A DNA stretch of 9,175 nucleotides from Candidatus Borrarchaeota archaeon. GTDB lineage: Archaea > Asgardarchaeota > Sifarchaeia > Borrarchaeales > Borrarchaeaceae. A program made the position numbers and the translations under genes. This document shows, piece after piece, positions 1-6,904 of this stretch. Under the pieces are notes generated by a model. The model did not search any database. It was not told the origin of the DNA and saw nothing but the letters and a program-made list of their open reading frames with translations. The DNA lies in NCBI GenBank assembly GCA_016840645.1, contig JAEORY010000129.1, forward strand, positions 1 through 9,175, given 5' to 3'. How positions within the stretch are numbered: the stretch's first letter is position 1; every line of letters starts with the position of its first letter.

Positions 1-2
1 TC

Positions 3-764
3 CAACCTGATATAATCGGAACTATCGGTGAGTCAGAATTATACATAGAATTTGCGGTTACAAGCTATGTAAAGAGGGAAAAGAAGAAGAAGATTCTGAA
101 GACAGGCAGAGCCTGTATTGAGGTTAGACTGATGGGTTTTGAGTTGAATGAAAAAAAGCTAATGAATCTTTTTCAATCTAACACTCAACGTATCTACTGG
201 ATTGTATATCCAGATCTGGATAAGCTTGCCAAAGAAAGGCAATTGAAAACATCGAACAAACCAGGTAATCCTAAGAATGAATTTAAGAGCGGTTCGACCG
301 GTGAGCTTAGTGTTGAAGAATATGAGGAGATAAGGCAAAATACTTTGAAAGAAGCTGGCTACTTTTCTGATGAACTTGATCAACAACAAACAGGAGATTT
401 AAACAAAAATATTAGAGAGTGTCCTAAACTATCTGAAGAGGTTCTTAGTCTGAAGGCAACACGCTTTTATCAACACCCAATTTTGAAAAGAATAGTTGAT
501 GGTGAAAACTGGGACTTGGAACTATTTGAAGATTCTCCCGATGGTCGACACATTATCCTTTCTGGAGAAAAAGTCAATGTTTACCCAACATATAAACAAT
601 TGGTATTACTTCCTGAGGAGAAACAAAAGGAGTGCGATCTTCTCTACTTAGGCTTAGATAAACTTAGCAAAATGGTTAAGTCATATAAGTACATTAATTG
701 CAGTTCTTGTGAGTGCCGAAACGAATGCAATGCCGCCATAAATATTGGGGCTCACGATTTATAA
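3..764 (+). CDS. CoiA-like nuclease-family protein, C-terminal part (5' end outside window)
   Basis: The reading frame is open from base 3, so the gene starts upstream; the ATG at 132 is probably internal. The visible part is 253 residues. The first 43 residues carry PDIIGTIGESELYIEFAVT, then a lysine-rich stretch and CIEVRL. This resembles the nuclease core of CoiA-like proteins, a PD-(D/E)xK-related group whose usual pattern is PD(V/I) with a following IE(I/F) strand, then (I/V)E(I/V)(D/R)L. Here the usual lysine position after the acidic residue is alanine (EFA), as I recall for several of these relatives. The C-terminus has a tight cysteine cluster, C-x2-C-x-C-x3-C (NCSSCECRNEC), that could bind zinc. 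The stop is followed by an intrinsic terminator. CoiA itself acts in competence; relatives on mobile DNA have no settled role. The family call rests on a short region and is moderate. Confidence 0.6.
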   Translation, partial: QPDIIGTIGESELYIEFAVTSYVKREKKKKILKTGRACIEVRLMGFELNEKKLMNLFQSNTQRIYWIVYPDLDKLAKERQLKTSNKPGNPKNEFKSGSTGELSVEEYEEIRQNTLKEAGYFSDELDQQQTGDLNKNIRECPKLSEEVLSLKATRFYQHPILKRIVDGENWDLELFEDSPDGRHIILSGEKVNVYPTYKQLVLLPEEKQKECDLLYLGLDKLSKMVKSYKYINCSSCECRNECNAAINIGAHDL

Positions 765-773
765 GGTAAAAAT

Positions 774-797
774 ACGACTCCAGGGTCGTCCTTTTTT
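774..797 (+). terminator. Intrinsic terminator after the CoiA-like gene
   Basis: Stem ACGAC (774-778) pairs with GTCGT (785-789) around the loop TCCAGG, then CC and six T (792-797). It begins 10 bp after the stop codon at 764, so it ends the transcript of the nuclease-like gene. The stem is short, but the position and T-run are right. Confidence 0.7.
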
Positions 798-1291
798 ATA
801 CCCCTGGGGCTCATCTTGACCATCCGGACCGGAATGATACAAGGCATCACCTTCGCTGCCCAGAGCCAAATTTGTCCTCCTACGAGCCCTCAGCGCCATT
901 TTTTTGTAAAGCCTATTGCGCAATCTTCCACACTGCAGCTAAGGTTGTCTAACAATTTTTTTACCTAACTTGTATAAGACTCTAAATCATGGATTACCTC
1001 TGTAAATTCCATAAGATACTCAGGCAGGTATTAAGCCAGGAGGCTAAGCCTATTTTTAGCAGGAAGAAAGTCACTTTGAGGTGCTTGCTCCGGGAGTTCT
1101 GGAATTGCTTGGTGGTAAGTATTTTGAGTGATTGAATTAGGTGCACACATTTACTAATTTAGGGATAATATATGTACCATGTGCACTTGTTGCGCGCAAA
1201 CAAGAAGAATTTGATTTGCTGTACATTATTATTCTCAGATATAATACTAAAATTAACTGGTAACTTTTTAGAATAGAAATAAAAACAAGGT
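798..1291. other. Gap of about 490 bp without a convincing gene
   Basis: No frame longer than 48 codons is open. The longest I found runs 989-1135 on the plus strand (starts MDYLCKFHKILRQ), with no recognisable motif. Another frame at about 1062-1130 reads EESHFEVLAPGVLELLGGKY before a stop and looks slightly protein-like, so a decayed gene is possible. The right part (1141-1291) is AT-rich and is the probable promoter region of the lipoprotein gene; it contains two GTGCAC palindromes (1141-1146, 1181-1186). Confidence 0.5.
1216..1245 (+). promoter_or_regulatory. Possible promoter of the lipoprotein gene
   Basis: TTGCTG (1216-1221) and TATAAT (1240-1245) are 18 bp apart, and a TTTG (1215-1218) overlaps the upstream box. 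The spacing suits a sigma-70-like promoter 46 bp before the start codon. The usual Bacteroidota downstream box TAnnTTTG is not present, so in this host the call is weak. Confidence 0.3.
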
Positions 1292-2884
1292 ATGAAAAGG
1301 TTCAAAGGCATATTTTTTATTGTATTTATTGTCCTATTAAATTCATGTACAAGCTATTATAGGGCTATTCATTCAACGGATATTCAAGTTAGATTAAAAG
1401 CTGTTGATGACATTGCTTCTACTTCAGATCTGGATTTTCTTAAAAAGTATTGCTATATGGAACACATTCCTGAGAAAGCAAGAACAGAAGCACTCATAAA
1501 AATAAAAGATGATAATTTTTATAAAGAGGTTGTACTGGACAGAAAAGCAAACGATTTTCTGCGTACGAGTGCGCTATCAGAAATAAGAGATGATAGTATA
1601 TTGATTGAGATAGTATACGATACAAATGAGGATTTTCTAGCAGATACTTTATTTACTAAAATCAAATCTGAACCAACTTTAAAAAGGGTTTATCATGATA
1701 ATATGGTATTTAAGGGTTACAGGGATTATTTAAAAAAAATACAACTTGAACAATATAGGGCTGCGATAAGAACAAAAGAAGAATACGAAAATGAGGAAAG
1801 AAGAAAACTATCGGATAATTCTAAAATAGAGGATCCATGGAGTAGAAACAGTCAAAGACTTTCGTATGCTGGAAATTATAATGTTTTCAATTATACAGAC
1901 GTACAAACAAATGCAGTAAAAAAGATTTATGATCAAAATTTGCTAAAGAGGATCGTTTATAACGAGAACACATGTCGTGATGGTCGCTATGAGGCGATTG
2001 AAAGAATAACAAACGAATCTATTCTGAAAGATATTGTGAAGGATTCTTCCCTCGTACCTCATATGCGTCATATTGCTATCGTTGGTATTTATGATCAAAA
2101 GTTTCTAAATTCGGTATTATTCGATGAGAATCAATCTACTACTCTAAAGTCCAATGCTGTTAAGAATATAAGTAATCAAACAACGTTGAAAAAAATCATA
2201 AAAAACTCTGATTTTGATTTTTCTATACGTTACGAAGCATGTTCCAATATTACCGAACAAAATATCCTGCTAGAAATTCTCAGGACAATTAATAATGAAT
2301 CACTTATTAATACACTGATAAAAAATATCGAAAGCCAACAACTATTATATAAAATTGCTATAGGTGAAGGATTTTCTTATTTATCGCCAGAGGTAGAATA
2401 TAACACAACAATAAAGTATGCTGCCTTAAATAATTTAAGTAGTGTTTATGATATTTTAGAAATTGGCACAAAAAAGGACTTTTATAACTGTAGATCCTGT
2501 TTCTCTAAACTGATACAAAAAAAATTGGGGGGGAGCTCGTGGGAGCCAAGTATTGAAAATAAAGAAGGTAGCTTTTTTGAAGTCTTGGATCTTCTGTTGG
2601 ACAGTAAGGTTATTGAACGTTATGGTTTAATAACATTTAAGATTGATTCAAATGTGGAAAGTAAACCATACACTAGTACTAGTTCAAATGTTTATGCATC
2701 AATTGTTTATACTGATTATAGATTATCCCTACGAGACAAAAACATGAATACCATATTTTCAAAAGGATACACTGTAGAGCTCCCAAATGAATTCCATGCA
2801 AGTCCTTCAGGAGGGAAAATATTTATAAAGGCAACAGTAGATTATAGAGACGTTGTAAATTTCTTGAATGATGCAATAAGATAA
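1292..2884 (+). CDS. Predicted lipoprotein with HEAT-like helical repeats
   Basis: A 530-residue protein with a lipoprotein signal peptide: positive start MKRFKG, hydrophobic stretch to residue 16, and lipobox L-N-S-C with the lipidated cysteine at 19. It should therefore be exported and anchored in a membrane. Much of residues 30-360 is built from degenerate units of about 25-30 residues of the form 'LKxIVxDxNxxxxxRxxAIxxIxNxxxL', for example around LLKRIVYNEN, ILKDIVKDSS and TLKKIIKNSD; these resemble HEAT/armadillo-like repeats, a protein-binding scaffold. The last 100 residues switch to a beta-rich pattern with many S, T, Y and V. No catalytic motif is visible. The gene is clearly more AT-rich than the genes from 3393 onward, which suggests separate acquisition. 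It stands alone, with gaps on both sides. I do not recognise a named family; the lipoprotein and repeat calls are firm, the role is unknown. Confidence 0.8.
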   Translation: MKRFKGIFFIVFIVLLNSCTSYYRAIHSTDIQVRLKAVDDIASTSDLDFLKKYCYMEHIPEKARTEALIKIKDDNFYKEVVLDRKANDFLRTSALSEIRDDSILIEIVYDTNEDFLADTLFTKIKSEPTLKRVYHDNMVFKGYRDYLKKIQLEQYRAAIRTKEEYENEERRKLSDNSKIEDPWSRNSQRLSYAGNYNVFNYTDVQTNAVKKIYDQNLLKRIVYNENTCRDGRYEAIERITNESILKDIVKDSSLVPHMRHIAIVGIYDQKFLNSVLFDENQSTTLKSNAVKNISNQTTLKKIIKNSDFDFSIRYEACSNITEQNILLEILRTINNESLINTLIKNIESQQLLYKIAIGEGFSYLSPEVEYNTTIKYAALNNLSSVYDILEIGTKKDFYNCRSCFSKLIQKKLGGSSWEPSIENKEGSFFEVLDLLLDSKVIERYGLITFKIDSNVESKPYTSTSSNVYASIVYTDYRLSLRDKNMNTIFSKGYTVELPNEFHASPSGGKIFIKATVDYRDVVNFLNDAIR

Positions 2885-2974
2885 TTAATGGAAAAAATTG
2901 TCAGCGCACAACAAAATCTATATGCAATGCGGCATTCAATAGTTAATTTAACGTCGTCCCTTCGTTTCAAAACC

Positions 2975-3024
2975 GCAAATTCGTCTTTAGTGATTTGGGA
3001 AAAAATATGAATGAACGAATTTGC
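2975..3024. repeat. 10-bp perfect inverted repeat
   Basis: GCAAATTCGT (2975-2984) is exactly complementary in reverse to ACGAATTTGC (3015-3024), with 30 bp between. It spans the start of the possible small gene at 3011. It could be an operator, a folded leader or a remnant of a mobile end; the sequence alone does not decide. Confidence 0.55.
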
Positions 3025-3181
3025 CCAGTGGCAACCTGACGGTGAGGCATTTCAAAGTCTCGTACTCCACATAGCCAAACCGTTAGGGCACATTCAGCTA
3101 GTGCAGGTTACTTGGAAGCCTGAAAGCAGGTTTGAAGATTTCAGGGCAAATCCCCAGCGTGAACCAGGCGCTTTAGATTAA
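3011..3181 (+). CDS. Possible small protein of 56 residues, unknown
   Basis: ATG at 3011 opens a 56-codon frame ending with TAA at 3179-3181. The product, starting MNEFAQWQPDGEAFQ and ending REPGALD, has a balanced, protein-like composition (WKPESRFEDFRANPQ) with no membrane segment or cysteine. A TGA lies immediately before the ATG, so the frame cannot be longer; that TGA closes another small frame from 2888 (40 codons, starts MEKIVSAQQN). The base composition is closer to the element core than to the AT-rich lipoprotein gene. No Shine-Dalgarno sequence is seen, which is normal here. It may instead be the tail of a decayed gene. I do not recognise it. Confidence 0.3.
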   Translation: MNEFAQWQPDGEAFQSLVLHIAKPLGHIQLVQVTWKPESRFEDFRANPQREPGALD

Positions 3182-3218
3182 CCATTAGAAACGAAAGTCT
3201 TAGCCAGTCAAATGTCGT

Positions 3219-3259
3219 AAACTGTACGAATTCTATTATTTATAGAGGGTGTACAGTTT
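3219..3259. promoter_or_regulatory. 9-bp inverted repeat upstream of the core block, possible operator
   Basis: AAACTGTAC (3219-3227) and GTACAGTTT (3251-3259) form a perfect inverted repeat separated by 23 AT-rich bases. It sits about 130 bp before the first core gene (ATG 3393). The half-site shares TGTAC with the direct repeats TTTGTACAC in front of the integrase gene, so a common binding protein is possible. As a transcript hairpin it would have a large loop, so a DNA-binding site is more likely. Confidence 0.45.
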
Positions 3260-3392
3260 TGCACTAAAAAATTTCTTTTTAAAAAATCGCCCCCCATCTG
3301 TGCTTTCGCTGACTACCTCACGAAGACATCCCCACGACGTATTAGCGGGTAAAAGCCCCGTACCATTATTACAAACCAAAAAACTTTTAGAC

Positions 3393-3737
3393 ATGGTAAA
3401 AATCGTTGCGGTCGCTGAACGCGAAAATTCAGCCGGTGAGAAATTCTATGCTCTGATCCTTCAGGGTGGAGTTGAAATGGTTATGTCCAAGGAGACAGGT
3501 CGCTACTATGCGACTGCCAAGACAGCCTCAGTTACAAGCACATTCACAAAAGAAACGTGTGAGTCTCTAATTGGATCCGAGATGCCTGGTTCAATTCAGA
3601 AGCAGAAGTGTGATCCTTATGAATTCGTGAATCCTGATACCGGTGAGATTGTTCAGCGGGAACATCGCTGGGTTTATGCCAGGGAGGGTGAGACAGTCGA
3701 GGAGGCTGTCTTCGAAGGTGAGGTTGCCACAGTGTAA
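3393..3737 (+). CDS. Small conserved-looking element protein, unknown function
   Basis: A 114-residue soluble protein. I chose the ATG at 3393 (MVKIVAVAERENSAGEKFY); the frame extends back to a GTG at 3249, but the extra 48 residues are low-complexity, poorly protein-like and overlap an inverted repeat. The first half alternates charged and hydrophobic residues as in a beta-rich fold (KFYALILQGGVEMVMSKETGRYYAT). The second half has C73 followed by DPYEFVNPDTGEIV and ends acidic (EGETVEEAVFEGEVATV). It precedes the ATPase gene, so a partner in DNA handling, for instance a small DNA-binding protein, is conceivable, but no motif proves this. A terminator-like hairpin separates it from the ATPase gene, so its message may be made at a different level. 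I do not recognise the family. Confidence 0.65.
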   Translation: MVKIVAVAERENSAGEKFYALILQGGVEMVMSKETGRYYATAKTASVTSTFTKETCESLIGSEMPGSIQKQKCDPYEFVNPDTGEIVQREHRWVYAREGETVEEAVFEGEVATV

Positions 3738-3761
3738 TCAGCCGGAATGGGAAACAGAACA

Positions 3762-3788
3762 AGGGAGTCAATCGGCTCCCTTTTTTTT
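3762..3788 (+). terminator. Terminator or attenuator between the small gene and the ATPase gene
   Basis: AGGGAG (3762-3767) pairs with CTCCCT (3776-3781) across an 8-base loop, and T continues to 3788, giving a textbook intrinsic terminator. It lies 24 bp after the stop at 3737 and 21 bp before the ATPase ATG at 3810. It either ends the first transcript or reduces read-through; the ATPase operon would then depend on read-through or on its own promoter in these few bases. Confidence 0.75.
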
Positions 3789-3809
3789 ATTCACTTTAAT
3801 CTATACAAA

Positions 3810-4649
3810 ATGGAACTAAGAACAGCCGAGCGCAAGCAGGCTAAAATTAAAATGGGACTCCAGGGACCGAGTGGTTCTGGTAAGACATACAGCTCTTTGC
3901 TGATAGCCTCTGGACTTGCCTCAAACTGGGACAAGATCGCTATCATCGATACCGAAAACCACTCATCCGATTTATACGCCCACTTAGGCTTATATAACGT
4001 ACTCTCGCTTCAAGCACCATACACCCCAGAGAGGTATATAAACGCTATTGAAACGTGCGAGAATGCTTCTATGGAGGTAATTATTATTGACTCCGTAACG
4101 CATGAATGGGAAAACATCTTGGAGATACATGGCAATATGCCTGGGAACAGCTTCACCAATTGGGCAAAAATTACGCCTCGCCACAATGCTTTTATTCATA
4201 AGCTGCTCCAGTCCCCCTGCCATATCATCGCCACAGTCCGAACCAAACAAGATTATGTACTCACCGAGAAAAACGGTAAGCACATTCCAGAAAAGGTGGG
4301 ATTAAAGGGTATCACCCGTGATGGATTGGACTACGAGTTCACAGTGATGTTCGACCTGGATATCAAACACCAAGCGACCTGTTCCAAAGATCGAACAGGA
4401 CTCTTTGTCGATAAACCTGGTTTTATAATATCGGGAGCCACCGGAACCACGATTAAAGAATGGTGTGAGTCGGGTACGAGTAACGAAGCTGTAGTCAAGA
4501 AGATCTACGGTGCTGTCACCCTGGACGAGCTTCGTTCCCTCTACCAACGTCATCCCGAGTTCCGGCAGAGCTTATCGCAACATTACACAAAACGCAAGGC
4601 GGAGCTCACAAATGGAGAAGAAGATTTTATTGCTAAACCTGAAAACTGA
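3810..4649 (+). CDS. P-loop ATPase of the AAA_24 / phage nucleotide-binding type
   Basis: A 279-residue cytoplasmic ATPase. The start at ATG 3810 (MELRTAERKQAKIKMGLQ) is preferred; the frame opens earlier, at 3747, but that stretch runs through the terminator hairpin. The Walker A motif GPSGSGKT is at residues 19-26 and the Walker B strand VIIID at 90-94 (EVIIIDSVTHEWE). IATVRTKQDYV near 140-150 and RDGLDYEFTVMFDLD near 170-184 are further typical blocks. This layout matches the AAA_24 family found in phages and integrative elements, RecA-fold proteins that include Sak4-like recombination ATPases; the exact activity here is inferred. The C-terminal 60 residues are helical and charged and vary in this family. 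Its stop is 4 bp before the next gene, so the two are translated from one message. Length and motifs are complete. Confidence 0.85.
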   Translation: MELRTAERKQAKIKMGLQGPSGSGKTYSSLLIASGLASNWDKIAIIDTENHSSDLYAHLGLYNVLSLQAPYTPERYINAIETCENASMEVIIIDSVTHEWENILEIHGNMPGNSFTNWAKITPRHNAFIHKLLQSPCHIIATVRTKQDYVLTEKNGKHIPEKVGLKGITRDGLDYEFTVMFDLDIKHQATCSKDRTGLFVDKPGFIISGATGTTIKEWCESGTSNEAVVKKIYGAVTLDELRSLYQRHPEFRQSLSQHYTKRKAELTNGEEDFIAKPEN

Positions 4650-4653
4650 AAAA

Positions 4654-5631
4654 ATGGAAACACTTAAAATAAATGATTCACCAATTGTTGAAGTTGAACC
4701 GGTACCAGAGGTGGAGTCCTCAGATGGGTTCATCCTCTCAAACACCAAGAAGATAAGCTTTGACAAGTTGCGCAAGGGGAGCATCATACCGGTGTTCGCC
4801 AAGGACAACGAGAGTACGATCTCGCATCCAGAGTTCATTGAGTCGGTGCAGTCGATTACAGAGCAGGTCTTTAGTGACCAGCGGATTCTGAAGCCAGCAG
4901 TACGTGTAAGCCATCCTGTAAAGGGAAGAACTCCCGAGGCAATGGGCAAACCAGCCAATATGCTCAGAGATCATGAGAAGACACTGTATTATGAGCGGAT
5001 GGCTTTCGCAATCGATCTACCGGAGATCCAGGAGGATGTGAATGGCAATGCTTTATCACTCACTATTGGCGGAGTCAGAGCTTACAACATAGAGAACCTT
5101 TACTCTCGTAAAATAGAGGAGCGCTTCAAAGTGTTCGTAGGATACCAAAATAAAGTATGCACCAACCTCTGTATTTCAACCGATGGAATTGCCCTGGATA
5201 TTCGGGCAAGGTCTGTGAGTGAGCTGATGGAGAATGTGTACAATCTGCTCACCAGTTACAACGCTGAGAAGCAGATCAGTTTGCTTCGTTCGTTGCCTGG
5301 CTACTCTATATCTGAGAGTCAGTTTGCCAAGCTAATCGGTAGAGCCAGGATGTACAATTTTCTGCTCCTAAAAGACAAGAAGGGTATCCCTTCTATTCAC
5401 CTTGGAGATTCCCAGATATCTACCGTTGTTCGTGACTACTATAAGGATGAGTCCTTCTGCCGGAACAGCGATGGTGGCATTGATCTGTGGAGATTATACA
5501 ACCTGTTCACCGGTGCTGTGAAGAGTTCATACATCGACACGTTCCTGGACAGAAATGTAGGTTCGACAGAGTTCATCACCATGATGGCAGAGAACCTCCG
5601 GAACAAAAGTGAATTCTGGTACCTGAAATAA
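4654..5631 (+). CDS. DUF3871 family protein
   Basis: A 325-residue protein whose blocks match what I know as DUF3871, a family of Bacteroidota mobile DNA with no established activity. Recognisable blocks are IIPVFAKDNESTISHPEFIE (44-63), VSHPVKGRTPEAMGKPAN (85-102), YYERMAFAIDLP (112-123), SLTIGGVRAYNIENLYSRK (135-153), VCTNLCISTDG (168-178) and SSYIDTFLDRNVGSTEF (291-307). I chose ATG 4654 (METLKINDSP), 4 bp after the ATPase stop and near the usual family length; ATG 4612 is in the same frame but overlaps the ATPase end. Residues 11-25 are acidic and likely flexible. There is no signal peptide or membrane segment. The tight coupling to the ATPase and the single-cysteine-pair block suggest a DNA- or protein-binding partner, which is inference. 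Confidence 0.88.
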   Translation: METLKINDSPIVEVEPVPEVESSDGFILSNTKKISFDKLRKGSIIPVFAKDNESTISHPEFIESVQSITEQVFSDQRILKPAVRVSHPVKGRTPEAMGKPANMLRDHEKTLYYERMAFAIDLPEIQEDVNGNALSLTIGGVRAYNIENLYSRKIEERFKVFVGYQNKVCTNLCISTDGIALDIRARSVSELMENVYNLLTSYNAEKQISLLRSLPGYSISESQFAKLIGRARMYNFLLLKDKKGIPSIHLGDSQISTVVRDYYKDESFCRNSDGGIDLWRLYNLFTGAVKSSYIDTFLDRNVGSTEFITMMAENLRNKSEFWYLK

Positions 5632-5653
5632 CCATATTAAAAACACATATGAT

Positions 5654-6043
5654 ATGACTGTAAAAGAGAAAATAGAAAAAAAGGAGCTCGTGGAGCGGTT
5701 ATCCGACTTCAAGACCTCTGACCAACATTATGTTCACCGAATCTCCGATAGCTGGAGGCTGATGCTTTCAGAAGGATGCTACTTTGTGCTTGAAGCAGCA
5801 GATGCATACTGGCTCTTTGATTTGATATTGAGCTATCAATCTTCATCAGCACTGATTAATGTAAGTATGCAGAGCTGGAATGTAAAGAGAGTAAGAAGAG
5901 GACAGGTACAGATCTTGTGCCAGGATCATCATGGTGATATACTAATTGCTAAGACGTTCAAGCATAGGTTTGCCCTGGATGATCTAACGGTGACGGTCGC
6001 CAACAACCATGCCTGGTTAAAATCGGAATATGCGAATGAGTAA
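5654..6043 (+). CDS. DUF6876 family protein
   Basis: A 129-residue protein with the pattern of DUF6876: an N-terminal helical stretch, a HYVHRIS segment (25-31), the block GCYFVLEAADAYWLFDLILS with YQ (41-62), a SWNVKRV strand (74-80), ILCQDHHGDILIAKTF (87-102) and a C-terminal FALDDLTVTV with a closing SEY. The family is common on Bacteroidota plasmids and islands, and I know no proven function. It starts 22 bp after the DUF3871 stop and overlaps the next gene by 14 bp, so it belongs to the same operon. No catalytic or metal-binding set is obvious. The protein is predicted soluble. The family call comes from the AYWL-D-I-SYQ block and the overall length. Confidence 0.8.
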   Translation: MTVKEKIEKKELVERLSDFKTSDQHYVHRISDSWRLMLSEGCYFVLEAADAYWLFDLILSYQSSSALINVSMQSWNVKRVRRGQVQILCQDHHGDILIAKTFKHRFALDDLTVTVANNHAWLKSEYANE

Positions 6044-6287
6044 TCACGACTATATCCGTGAGCTGTTCAGATTGGTGAGCACTGAGAGTATCCTGGTGAT
6101 TGACCGTCAAGGAAAGCTGCGCAGGATCTACTGTCCGTTCCGGGCTATCGTTGTTATTCCAGTGGGTGAATTTGTGACAGGGAAGACAGTGCTTGTAGAA
6201 GCGGTGAAGATGACTCTGGAGCTCCGGGAGGTGTTCATTGTGGATGGAACAGCTTATTACTTGTTTCACTTTCGGATACTCTATTAA
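6030..6287 (+). CDS. Small unknown protein overlapping the DUF6876 gene
   Basis: An 85-residue frame, MRMSNHDYIRELFRLVSTESILVI to FHFRILY. It overlaps the previous gene by 14 bp, a sign of translational coupling. A second ATG at 6036 (MSNHDYIREL) is an equally good start and would shorten it by two residues. The composition is beta-rich and hydrophobic (RAIVVIPVGEFVTGKTVLVEAV) with no clear membrane span and no cysteine pair. The base composition matches its neighbours. It ends the tightly packed block and is followed by a hairpin. I do not recognise the family; it may assist the proteins encoded before it. Confidence 0.6.
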   Translation: MRMSNHDYIRELFRLVSTESILVIDRQGKLRRIYCPFRAIVVIPVGEFVTGKTVLVEAVKMTLELREVFIVDGTAYYLFHFRILY

Positions 6288-6309
6288 TTACCGTGTAAGA
6301 AATAAAAAT

Positions 6310-6338
6310 TAGCCAGGGGCAAGTATAGCTTCTGGCTA
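6310..6338. terminator. Hairpin after the core block, possible terminator
   Basis: TAGCCAG (6310-6316) pairs with CTGGCTA (6332-6338); two G-C and two G-T pairs extend the stem to 11 bp around a 7-base loop. The following plus-strand bases (TTTCAATTTG) are only moderately T-rich; on the minus strand the hairpin is followed by ATTTTTATTT, a better tail. It lies 23 bp after the stop at 6287 and 32 bp before the regulator gene, so it likely separates the two transcripts. Confidence 0.5.
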
Positions 6339-6369
6339 TTTCAATTTGTAATCCTTTAATATCAATTAT

Positions 6370-6861
6370 ATGCGTAAAAGACCTATTGATGACTTGGATC
6401 TTTTGATCCTGGAAGAGCTCATGAAAGATGCTCGAATTTCTAACAAAGATCTCGCTGAACGGATCGGGCTGTCACCAGCACCAACACTGGCGAGAGTAAA
6501 CAAATTATTTTCAAGAGGTGTGATTGCCGGTACATCAGTAAGCATACGCTATCCGTATTTCGGATTGCGAGCAAAGATCTGCTTTCAGTTGGTGTTCCAT
6601 AAGGAGCATCAGTCACCGATACTGGAGTGGATGGAAGAGAATCCCTTTATCTACCGCCGTTTCAATGTTGAAAAGACAGGCAACGATGCATTCCAGACGA
6701 TGGTCGGTTTCTGCAGGCATAGTTCACTCGATGCTGCTCAGAGGGAAGTAAGGAAGTTCCTGAAAACCAACAAAGGTGTTTATCTGTCCAGCATGGATGA
6801 GATCCATAGCGACCATTTGACCCCAGTGAGCCCTCGCATGGTGATACCCTTGATCACTTGA
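6370..6861 (+). CDS. Lrp/AsnC family transcriptional regulator
   Basis: A 163-residue DNA-binding regulator of normal length for the Lrp/AsnC group. Residues 7-53 (DDLDLLILEELMKDARISNK, then DLAERIGLSPAPTLARVNKL) are the winged helix-turn-helix, with recognition helix at SPAPTLARV (35-43). Residues 68-145 fit the ligand-binding RAM domain, and TGNDAFQ (103-109) sits where the family has its TGxxDxxL effector-site motif, here changed. Such proteins act as oligomers on DNA and often respond to amino acids; the substituted site suggests a different or no effector. It has its own leader after the hairpin at 6310-6338 and converges with the integrase gene. On an element it could control integrase or the core operon, which is inference. 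Confidence 0.85.
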   Translation: MRKRPIDDLDLLILEELMKDARISNKDLAERIGLSPAPTLARVNKLFSRGVIAGTSVSIRYPYFGLRAKICFQLVFHKEHQSPILEWMEENPFIYRRFNVEKTGNDAFQTMVGFCRHSSLDAAQREVRKFLKTNKGVYLSSMDEIHSDHLTPVSPRMVIPLIT

Positions 6862-6904
6862 GGCTTGCCCTGTTCTGGTAAATGAAGAAACAAGAGAATA
6901 CTAC

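Noticed and set aside
989..1135. 48-codon frame (MDYLCKFHKILRQ...)
   Set aside because: No recognisable motif and an unusual composition; such frames are expected by chance in a 490-bp gap.
3249..3392. GTG start extending the 3393 gene by 48 residues
   Set aside because: The extension overlaps the inverted repeat at 3219-3259 and has poor, low-complexity composition; ATG 3393 gives a compact protein.
3747..3809. Earlier start for the ATPase
   Set aside because: The stretch runs through a terminator hairpin and T-run; the family-typical N-terminus begins at ATG 3810.
4612..4653. Earlier ATG for the DUF3871 gene
   Set aside because: It overlaps the ATPase end by 38 bp; ATG 4654, 4 bp after the ATPase stop, fits the usual length and spacing. 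It cannot be fully excluded.
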